Part shown: positions 1 to 4,437 of the stretch, piece after piece
Layout of the letters: the number at the start of each line of letters is the position of its first letter
Position numbering within the stretch: position 1 is the first letter of the stretch
Assembly: GCA_017416055.1 (NCBI GenBank)
Contig: JAFQDI010000242.1
Location: 1 to 6,096, forward strand
Direction: 5' to 3'
Origin: Lachnospiraceae bacterium
GTDB lineage: Bacteria > Bacillota_A > Clostridia > Lachnospirales > Lachnospiraceae
Length of the DNA: 6,096 nt
Made by a program: the position numbers and the translations under genes
The notes under the pieces: generated by a model
Databases searched by the model: none
Told to the model about the DNA's origin: nothing
What the model saw: only the letters and a program-made list of their open reading frames with translations

Positions 1-135
1 TATGTAATCCCACTTATTTAATTGTTGCACCTCCTGTCATAATATTGAGTCTGTTTCTACCCCAAACAGGCTCGGAACCCGTCAAAATCAATGCCTTTTA
101 GCATTCCCTTTGACTGTTCCTATTATGACACCATC
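1..135 (-). other. probable end of an inserted element abutting spoIIID
   Basis: Leftward of the spoIIID break (about 133-138) the DNA no longer resembles the family. It holds two short inverted repeats: a 5-bp stem in 90-105 (AATGC/GCATT), and CTGTTT at 51-56 with AAACAG at 64-69. It also holds a strong leftward ribosome binding site, AGGAGGTG, at 28-35. That site suggests a gene reading off the left edge, as a recombinase often does near an attachment site, but no convincing start codon at proper spacing is visible in 1-27. The site lies inside an 8-codon leftward ORF (ATG at 38-40, stop at 14-16). Nothing in the window identifies the element itself. Calling this an element end is an inference from the abrupt loss of spoIIID homology. 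Confidence 0.4.
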
Positions 136-255
136 ATCCTTATGTACGGTCGATTTGGAGATGCCGAAACGTTTTGCTGTCTGACGGACGGTCGCATTAT
201 TCTCTATGATATAAGTTGCGATCTCGACGGCCCGCTCTTCAATATAGTCCTTCAA
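88..255 (-). pseudogene. spoIIID: 5' half of spoIIID (sporulation transcriptional regulator), interrupted after codon 40
   Basis: The leftward frame from a TTG start at 255 gives 55 residues. Residues 1-40 align without gaps to SpoIIID as I recall it from Bacillus: DYIEER near the start, TVRQTAK in the middle, then the helix-turn-helix ending RFGISKSTVHKD. SpoIIID is a small (about 80-95 aa) DNA-binding protein that activates and represses many SigE-dependent mother-cell genes. After Asp40 (codon 136-138), where the family continues with a TERL-like stretch, this frame reads DGVIIGTVKG and stops at 88-90. The C-terminal half, needed for full DNA binding, is therefore absent here. The start is supported by the AGAGGTG ribosome binding site 4 nt upstream and by a SigE -10 box further up. 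The break is a clean switch to unrelated sequence, not a frameshift, so insertion is more likely than point decay. I infer either a dead remnant or one half of a gene rejoined by excision during sporulation; the sequence does not decide which. Family identity is strong; the fate is open. Confidence 0.85.
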
Positions 256-300
256 AAAACACCTCTGAACCCATTGTTTTTACAATGTATGCAGAGGTGT
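254..300 (-). terminator. intrinsic terminator of the HEPN/MNT operon
   Basis: A perfect 9-bp outer stem pairs 292-300 with 259-267 (ACACCTCTG/CAGAGGTGT in the minus-strand RNA). A nested 6-bp stem pairs 282-287 with 272-277 around a 4-nt loop. Six U residues (254-259, the first overlapping the stem) follow the descending arm. It begins 6 nt after the stop codon of the HEPN gene, so it should end the leftward operon. The rightward direction lacks a T-tract. The same bases carry the SigE -10 box (in the loop side) and the spoIIID ribosome binding site (in the descending arm). Confidence 0.75.
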
Positions 301-312
301 TCGTATTTAAGC
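284..312 (-). promoter_or_regulatory. candidate SigE promoter of spoIIID
   Basis: On the minus strand, 284-291 reads CATACATT, a full match to the CATACANT -10 consensus of the mother-cell sigma factor SigE. spoIIID is a known SigE target in Bacillus. The expected -35 zone (about 304-312, reading GCTTAAATA) is AT-rich but only weakly like the consensus. A start near 277 would give a leader of about 22 nt that contains the AGAGGTG ribosome binding site (260-266) and leads to the TTG at 253-255. The promoter starts at the stop codon of the upstream HEPN gene and lies within its terminator. Confidence 0.55.
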
Positions 313-837
313 ATTGTTTTCCGCAAATTTATCCATGAGCCGGTGCTGTTTGCAGTAGCTTTCCAGATTGTGGTGGATATCCAGCCCGCCGTGACTGCAG
401 TTGGTCATGATCCAGATCAGTTTCTGCTGATGAAGCTCACGGTTAAAATAGTCGTGGGTGATCTCGTTGCGCAGCAAAAGCTCCTGCAAAAATAGTTCCT
501 CAGCCTGCGTCTGATGGAAGTCAAAAGTGTCGTAGCTGGCAATGCTGTAGCGCAGGGAGGGATTGTTTTTATACTGCCCCTTCTCCTTGAGCAGGAAGGT
601 CACCAGGTCGCGGAAGACCTGCGCAAAGTCGTTGAGCTTTGCGGTGACGATGTCAAGGCAGTCGATCTGCAGGTTCGGATCGTCGGTGGAGAGATAAAGC
701 TGACTTTTCTGGTGGATACGCTGGGCGTTATACTCTAAAAAGTCCAGCATGTCCCGCAGCTTCATCACGTTGACCGGCTCCCGTTCCTCCACCGGCTCCA
801 GATCAAACTGGTCAAGGATTTCTTTACTCAGCTTCAT
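307..837 (-). CDS. HEPN-domain protein, HepT-like toxin partner of the nucleotidyltransferase
   Basis: This 176-aa, mostly alpha-helical protein has RNEITHDY at residues 123-130, which fits the RX4HXY signature of HEPN ribonucleases of the HepT type. Arg123 and His128 would be the RNase residues. Tyr130 corresponds to the tyrosine that the partner MntA AMPylates in the characterised type VII system to silence the toxin. The protein is longer than the HepT proteins I know (about 130-140 aa), with an extra N-terminal stretch that includes an acidic segment near residues 12-20. Its ATG overlaps the stop of the nucleotidyltransferase gene (ATGA) and is preceded by GAGGAG 6 nt upstream, implying coupled translation. 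The likely role is an RNA- or tRNA-targeting toxin held inactive by its neighbour. It could instead be a non-toxic nucleotidyltransferase-binding HEPN protein. The HEPN motif is seen directly; toxicity is inferred. Confidence 0.72.
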   Translation of the reverse strand: MKLSKEILDQFDLEPVEEREPVNVMKLRDMLDFLEYNAQRIHQKSQLYLSTDDPNLQIDCLDIVTAKLNDFAQVFRDLVTFLLKEKGQYKNNPSLRYSIASYDTFDFHQTQAEELFLQELLLRNEITHDYFNRELHQQKLIWIMTNCSHGGLDIHHNLESYCKQHRLMDKFAENNA

Positions 838-1277
838 GACGTCTCCTCGCTTTCCGATGAGGCATGGCGGGCTTCCTTAGCGATTTTTGCCTTGGTTTCA
901 TTTAGTTTCTCCCGGCAGCGGGCCTCGAACGCGTGCAGTTCCTCCGGGAAATAGTCGGTGAACTGGATAGCGGAGTTGAGAGGCGCACAGTAGAGGGGGG
1001 CATCCATCGTCGTGTCAATGTAGAAAATATCCGGATCGATATGCTGCTCTTCAAAATAGTCGTCCAAAAAGAGGGCGATCTTTTTGTAGAGAGAAAAGTC
1101 CTTCGTGTAGATGGCAATATCGATGTCGCTCTTTCCGTCCACGTAGCGGACGGTGGGGTAGCTGCCGAAAATAAATACGTTGTAATCGGTGTCGCCGAAG
1201 CGGTGGATCATCTCATCCTGCAGGGCGAGAAGATTTCGCAGACGGCGGCGGGCCTGTTCTTTGAGGTCGGTCGTCAT
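834..1277 (-). CDS. minimal nucleotidyltransferase, MntA-like antitoxin
   Basis: The 147-aa protein has a polymerase-beta-type nucleotidyltransferase core: GSYPTVRYVDGKSDID at residues 38-53 supplies the GS loop and the metal-binding pair Asp51/Asp53. A third acidic residue is probably Asp83 in the strand DPDIFYID. This minimal form, next to a HEPN protein, is the MNT/HEPN arrangement. In the studied MntA-HepT pair the MNT protein transfers AMP to a tyrosine in the RX4HXY motif of the toxin. The spacing between GS and DXD is 11 residues here, whereas the motif usually quoted for MntA is GSX10DXD, so this is a somewhat divergent member. A charged tail (about residues 125-147) ends in a Ser/Glu-rich stretch. 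The ATG at 1277 has AAGGAG 5 nt upstream, which fixes the start. It lies 25 nt after the preceding gene and overlaps the next, so it sits in the middle of the operon. Confidence 0.78.
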   Translation of the reverse strand: MTTDLKEQARRRLRNLLALQDEMIHRFGDTDYNVFIFGSYPTVRYVDGKSDIDIAIYTKDFSLYKKIALFLDDYFEEQHIDPDIFYIDTTMDAPLYCAPLNSAIQFTDYFPEELHAFEARCREKLNETKAKIAKEARHASSESEETS

Positions 1278-1302
1278 GAGGACTCCTTTCCGGGGTGAGT
1301 AG

Positions 1303-2136
1303 TTATGTTAATTTTGATTCGATATAATGATTTTTTGTCATGCCTTTGTCACATGCGGACAGATACAGTTCCCGGGCGGTTTGCAATTCCCCGCCGGCGA
1401 TGAACGCATTGATTATCGAATTGACTCCGATGGCAGCCTGTTTGCGTTTGCAAAAAGGTGTGGTAAAAGCGGACCATTCTCCGATCAAAAAGTCATGTTC
1501 GATGTTTGGCAGAGACAGTTCGTCAATCAGTTCTTCACATAAGTGTTTCAGGCGGGAGCGGTCATAAGGGGCGATTTGTGCCGTAAGGGACAGATAGATG
1601 GCGAGGTAGAATGTGTACTCTTCAGAATCTTTTGTCCGTTCGAGAAACTGTTCAAAGGTCGACCGGGCGAATGTCAGATGTTCACTTGTGTGAGGTAAAG
1701 CCGGGACGGAAGTTAATGCCGCCCGATGAGCACAGAATTCAGGAAAGAGGCACCGATTTTCTGTGTTTTGCTGAACCGCTTCGCGATACAGTGACCACCA
1801 AAAGTCAGAATACCCGTCTTTTTCAAGGGTCAGTCGCGGAGTGGTATCACATACCGGCCAAAATAAATAAACCGGATCATGGTTTTTCACATGCTCATAA
1901 AAGTTCACATGGTTTTTATACTGGGAATGTCCGTCTCTCTGGAGGGCGTAATTGTCCGAGATATTCCAATAACAAAAGCCCACATCTTCAAACTCGACAA
2001 CTTCATTATGCTCCAGAGCATGTTTTAAATATTCAATTAGTTGCATATCTCTTTTTTGCTTATATTCGGGAGACATGGCACAGCGTTGTCCGACAACCTT
2101 TAATTCCAAAAAGCGATTTTTGATTTGACTGTTCAT
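1303..2136 (-). CDS. unrecognised 277-aa protein, first gene of the HEPN/MNT operon
   Basis: I do not recognise this protein. It begins MNSQIKNR, has no signal peptide or membrane segment, and looks soluble and largely helical, with a helical C-terminal part (about residues 155-265) that could form TPR-like hairpins. An aromatic-rich patch spans residues 54-117 (FCYW, NFYEH, YLFWP, DFWWSLY), and cysteines are scattered without a metal-binding pattern. A GTG at 2148 is in frame, but GAGGG lies 5 nt before the ATG at 2134-2136, so I choose the ATG. It is led by the promoter at 2175-2203 and followed after 25 nt by the nucleotidyltransferase gene, so it is probably co-transcribed. It might be an accessory or sensing part of that system, or an unrelated passenger. 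The base composition looks richer in A and T than the flanking housekeeping genes, which would fit acquisition. It is a real gene by length, start signal and context; its function is unknown. Confidence 0.75.
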   Translation of the reverse strand: MNSQIKNRFLELKVVGQRCAMSPEYKQKRDMQLIEYLKHALEHNEVVEFEDVGFCYWNISDNYALQRDGHSQYKNHVNFYEHVKNHDPVYLFWPVCDTTPRLTLEKDGYSDFWWSLYREAVQQNTENRCLFPEFCAHRAALTSVPALPHTSEHLTFARSTFEQFLERTKDSEEYTFYLAIYLSLTAQIAPYDRSRLKHLCEELIDELSLPNIEHDFLIGEWSAFTTPFCKRKQAAIGVNSIINAFIAGGELQTARELYLSACDKGMTKNHYIESKLT

Positions 2137-2174
2137 CTTATCCCTCACAGATACATAAAGATTCCTATAAAGGT

Positions 2175-2203
2175 ATTATAATGGGTGACAATGGGGATTA
2201 CAA
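2175..2203 (-). promoter_or_regulatory. sigma-A-type promoter of the 277-aa/MNT/HEPN operon
   Basis: On the minus strand, TTGTAA (2198-2203) and a perfect TATAAT (2175-2180) are separated by 17 bp. Transcription would start near 2168, giving a leader of about 30 nt before the ATG at 2136. The -35 box forms one arm of the palindrome at 2199-2211, so a regulator bound there would block it. Confidence 0.7.
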
Positions 2204-2211
2204 GTCTTGTA
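2199..2211. promoter_or_regulatory. palindromic candidate operator between divergent promoters
   Basis: TACAAG-T-CTTGTA is a perfect 6-bp inverted repeat around one central base. It overlaps the -35 boxes of both divergent promoters, the classic position for a repressor controlling both. No DNA-binding regulator is visible among the adjacent genes. The symmetry may also arise simply because two similar -35 boxes are back to back. Confidence 0.4.
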
Positions 2212-2235
2212 TCATTACGTTTTTTGTGTTATAAT
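2207..2235 (+). promoter_or_regulatory. divergent rightward promoter facing trmO
   Basis: TTGTAT (2207-2212), a 17-bp spacer and TATAAT (2230-2235) form a good sigma-A-type promoter reading right. Its -35 lies only 3 bp from the -35 of the leftward operon promoter. No convincing gene follows; a terminator lies at 2267-2310, so the expected product is a transcript of roughly 65-70 nt. Confidence 0.55.
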
Positions 2236-2241
2236 AAATAT

Positions 2242-2309
2242 AGAAAAAGGTAGTATCGTTTATAACAAAGCCGCACAAGAGTCAATGCTTGGAGCGGCTT
2301 TTGTTTTGT
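2242..2309 (+). ncRNA. candidate small RNA between divergent promoter and terminator
   Basis: A start about 7 nt after the TATAAT at 2230-2235 and an end in the T-tract after the 2294-2301 arm give an RNA of about 65-70 nt. The 5' 25 nt (2242-2266) are A/U-rich and single-stranded looking, and the rest is the terminator stem-loop. An AAAAAGG stretch at 2244-2250 resembles a ribosome binding site, but no start codon follows at suitable spacing. The only ATG in it (2285) lies in the hairpin loop and reads into the trmO 3' region. I know no family that matches. The evidence is only promoter plus terminator. Confidence 0.3.
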
Positions 2310-2310
2310 T
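2267..2310 (+). terminator. intrinsic terminator after the short rightward transcript
   Basis: AAAGCCGC (2267-2274) pairs with GCGGCTTT (2294-2301). CAAG (2276-2279) and CTTG (2288-2291) extend the stem inside, leaving an 8-nt loop. TTTTGTTTTGTT follows on the plus strand. On the minus strand the same stem follows trmO by about 40 nt but is trailed only by TTTG, so it may also end trmO less efficiently. Confidence 0.75.
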
Positions 2311-2349
2311 GATCCGAATACTGTTCAGAAATAATCGATCTAAGGACGG

Positions 2350-3048
2350 TCACAGTCTTTCAATCTCGCATACGGTCAGCACACCGTCCTTCACCCGGAA
2401 TCTCACATCCATTCCGGCAAAAGGAAAGCCGTAGACGCGGTCGGGATCATTTTGGTAAGCGGGACGCGGGTCCTGGGAGAGCACTTCACAGAGGGCTTTG
2501 CGTTTTTCTTCGGGAATGTAGGAAAGCCATTCTTCCGGGAAGATGACCTCCAGCGCATAATCCTTCACCGGTGTGGAGAAGCCTCCCGTCGCTTCGGGGC
2601 GGCAGTCCGCGTGAGGAACGTAAGGTTTGACATCGTAGATCGGGGTGCCGTCCATCAGATCGGCACCGAGGACGTGGAGCACCGGCCCCAGTTCCGGATG
2701 CAGCTCCAAACGCTCCAGTTTCACGCAGGAGAGACCGATCGGATTCGGGCGAAACGGTGCGCGGGTGGCAAATACACCCATCCGTTTATTTCCGCCGAGG
2801 CGGGGCGGGTGAACAGTGGCGGACCAGCCGTCGCGCTTTGCCTCGGAAAACTCCCATAATAACCAAAGGTGAGAGAATCCTTCGATTCCGCGAAATGCGG
2901 AAGGGTTACGGTATTCCGGCTCGAACACGATGGTTCCCTGAAGCGATTCCACCAGGCCGCTTTGGCGTGGAATGCCGAACTTGGAGGAGAAATCCGTGTG
3001 GATGTGGGCGATGATATTCATAGGGGGAGATGTTTTCTTTGCGGGCAT
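2350..3048 (-). CDS. trmO: tRNA (N6-threonylcarbamoyladenosine(37)-N6)-methyltransferase TrmO
   Basis: The 232-aa protein belongs to the TrmO family (E. coli YaeB/TsaA, UPF0066), which uses S-adenosylmethionine to methylate the N6 atom of t6A at position 37 of certain tRNAs, refining decoding next to the anticodon. Family blocks appear in order: PRQSGLV at residues 27-33, GFSHLWLLWEF at 57-67, the conserved core from PPRLGGNKRMG at 81-91 to FRPNPIG at 99-105, DLMDGTPIYDVKPY at 130-143, and the C-terminal QDPRPAY at 192-198. The N-terminal SAM-binding beta-barrel and the short C-terminal domain are both present, and the length matches E. coli (about 235 aa). The ATG at 3046-3048 has AAGGTG 5 nt upstream; the later Met10 has no such site. 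It is a single-gene unit with a perfect-consensus promoter, divergent from alr. Confidence 0.95.
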   Translation of the reverse strand: MPAKKTSPPMNIIAHIHTDFSSKFGIPRQSGLVESLQGTIVFEPEYRNPSAFRGIEGFSHLWLLWEFSEAKRDGWSATVHPPRLGGNKRMGVFATRAPFRPNPIGLSCVKLERLELHPELGPVLHVLGADLMDGTPIYDVKPYVPHADCRPEATGGFSTPVKDYALEVIFPEEWLSYIPEEKRKALCEVLSQDPRPAYQNDPDRVYGFPFAGMDVRFRVKDGVLTVCEIERL

Positions 3049-3090
3049 GGTTTCACCTTGGCTTAATTTGTTCTTACTAAAATTAATTTT

Positions 3091-3119
3091 ATTATAAAGA
3101 AGTCGGCTCGGACTGTCAA
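3091..3119 (-). promoter_or_regulatory. perfect-consensus sigma-A promoter of trmO
   Basis: The minus strand reads TTGACA (3114-3119), a 17-bp spacer and TATAAT (3091-3096), a full match to consensus in both boxes and spacing. Transcription would begin near 3084, about 35 nt before the ATG at 3048. A perfect 14-nt palindrome (3078-3091, TAAAATTAATTTTA) covers the expected start site and could be an operator or merely AT-rich promoter DNA. Confidence 0.85.
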
Positions 3120-3148
3120 CGTTTTGGTTCAGAAATCCGTTTTCTACC

Positions 3149-3185
3149 TTTACCCTTTGTTAAAAACGTGATATGATGATATAAA
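3149..3185 (+). promoter_or_regulatory. promoter region of the alr operon, two overlapping candidates
   Basis: Two sigma-A-type pairs overlap: TTTACC (3149-3154) with TATGAT (3172-3177), and TTGTTA (3157-3162) with TATAAA (3180-3185). Both have 17-bp spacers. Either would give a leader of about 45-55 nt before the ATG at 3237. I cannot tell which is used. Confidence 0.6.
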
Positions 3186-3201
3186 GGTCAAAAGGTCATA
3201 C

Positions 3202-3223
3202 ACTCTATGCTTGCATGGAGAGT
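3202..3223 (+). promoter_or_regulatory. leader hairpin just before the alr ribosome binding site
   Basis: ACTCT plus ATGC (3202-3210) pairs with GCAT (3213-3216) and AGAGT (3219-3223), with a two-base GG bulge and a 2-nt TT between the arms, so the top pair or pairs would open to form a loop. The stem ends 2 nt before the AAGGAGG at 3226-3232. It could tune translation initiation. A tandem repeat of the 8-mer AAAGGTCA lies just before it (3183-3198). No known riboswitch is recognised. Confidence 0.3.
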
Positions 3224-3236
3224 TGAAGGAGGCACT

Positions 3237-4403
3237 ATGCATTCTGAATTGAAGCGCACCTGGGCAGAGATTGATCTGGACTGCCTGGAATACAATTATC
3301 ATAAATTAAAAGAACGCATTGGAGAGAACTGCAAGTTTCTGGGTGTGGTGAAGGCGGATGCCTACGGCCACGGTGCAGTACAGGTGGCAGAGATACTGGA
3401 ACGGCTGGGAGCGGATTATCTGGCGGTTTCCAGTCTGGACGAGGCGACTGAGCTTCGTTCCAAGGGGATTGCGATGCCGATTCTGGTGTTGGGTCATACC
3501 CCGGCTGATCAGGTGGGCAATCTGATCGCGCAGGGAATCACTCAGGCGGTGAGCTGCGAGAGCAAAGCGTTGGAATACGAGGCCGAGGCCGCTCGGTTGG
3601 GAGATAAACTAAAAGTACACATTAAGCTGGATACCGGCATGTCCAGATTGGGTTTTCTGTGTGAGGGAAGACATTTCGACGGTGGTGTGGAGGCGGTTTA
3701 CCGCGCTGTGAGCCTGCCGCATCTGGATGCGGAGGGCGTGTTCACGCATTTTGCGGTGTCGGACAGCCTTGAGGAGAGAGATATTACTTATACGCGACGC
3801 CAGTTTTCTCTGTTTATGCAGGTGATCAATGCGGTTGAGGAGAAGGGATTCCGGTTTCAGATCCGCCACTGTGCGAACACCGGAGGCGTTGCGAACCATC
3901 CGGAGACGTATTTGGATATGGTTCGTCCGGGTCTTTTACTCTACGGTTACGGCGAGGAGGCGAAGCGCCTTGGCCTAAAGCCGGTGATGGCACTGAAGAC
4001 CATCGTGAGTACGATCAAGGTTTACGACGAGCATACGGCCATCAGCTACGGAGGCACTTGGCAGACGCAGACGCGCACGCGGATGGGTGTGTTGCCTATC
4101 GGCTACGCGGACGGATTGTTTCGTTGTTTGTCCAATCAATACTCGGTGATGACCGCAGAAGGACCTGCACCGATCCGCGGACGAATCTGTATGGATATGT
4201 GCATGATCGATCTGAACGAAAAACTTGGCGTGGACGTTGGTGACGAGGTGGTGGTTTTCGGAAAAGATCATCCCATTGAGGCGATGGCGGAGGCTGCGGG
4301 GACAATTCCCTATGAATTGATTTGTGCGGTATCCAAACGGGTGCCGAGGGTGTTTTATCGGAACGGGGAGATTTGCGGACAGGAGCTGAGAATCCTGCGG
4401 TGA
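3237..4403 (+). CDS. alr: alanine racemase
   Basis: This 388-aa PLP-dependent enzyme interconverts L- and D-alanine in the cytoplasm, supplying D-Ala for peptidoglycan. The N-terminal TIM barrel carries VVKADAYGHG (residues 37-46), with the PLP-binding Lys39 at the canonical number. KLDTGMSRLG and the HCANTGG and MVRPGLLLYG blocks follow. The C-terminal beta domain holds ISYGGTW with the catalytic Tyr271 (equivalent to Tyr265 of the Geobacillus enzyme), then PIGYADG and RGRICMDM. The length is normal. An in-frame ATG at 3207 would add 10 residues, but AAGGAGG (3226-3232) sits 4 nt before the ATG at 3237, and the protein then begins MHSELKRTWAEID as the family does. It is the first gene of an operon with the cysteine-cluster gene (34-nt gap) and uvrC. 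Some Firmicutes have a second alr linked to sporulation; this one cannot be assigned to either role from sequence alone. Confidence 0.96.
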   Translation: MHSELKRTWAEIDLDCLEYNYHKLKERIGENCKFLGVVKADAYGHGAVQVAEILERLGADYLAVSSLDEATELRSKGIAMPILVLGHTPADQVGNLIAQGITQAVSCESKALEYEAEAARLGDKLKVHIKLDTGMSRLGFLCEGRHFDGGVEAVYRAVSLPHLDAEGVFTHFAVSDSLEERDITYTRRQFSLFMQVINAVEEKGFRFQIRHCANTGGVANHPETYLDMVRPGLLLYGYGEEAKRLGLKPVMALKTIVSTIKVYDEHTAISYGGTWQTQTRTRMGVLPIGYADGLFRCLSNQYSVMTAEGPAPIRGRICMDMCMIDLNEKLGVDVGDEVVVFGKDHPIEAMAEAAGTIPYELICAVSKRVPRVFYRNGEICGQELRILR

Positions 4404-4437
4404 GAACGGATATCATCCGGAACAGAAGGATTAAAAT

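Noticed and set aside
14..40. Leftward 8-codon ORF (ATG at 38-40) as a real peptide gene
   Set aside because: It contains the AGGAGGTG site itself and has no clear site of its own upstream; it is mentioned only as a possible coupled leader.
91..495. Rightward ORF of 134 codons across the HEPN gene and the spoIIID remnant
   Set aside because: It is antisense to two recognisable leftward coding regions, crosses the terminator hairpin and has no ribosome binding site; it is a shadow frame.
2137..2148. GTG at 2148 as start of the 277-aa gene
   Set aside because: It overlaps the GAGGG that properly serves the ATG at 2136, and has no good site upstream of its own.
2207..2434. Rightward ORF of 75 codons over the small-RNA candidate and trmO 3' end
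   Set aside because: Its start lies inside the promoter -35 box, it crosses an intrinsic terminator and it then overlaps trmO antisense; the protein resembles nothing known to me.
3207..3236. Upstream ATG as the alanine racemase start
   Set aside because: It lies in the leader hairpin without a ribosome binding site, while the ATG at 3237 has AAGGAGG 4 nt upstream and gives the family N-terminus with Lys39 at its usual number.
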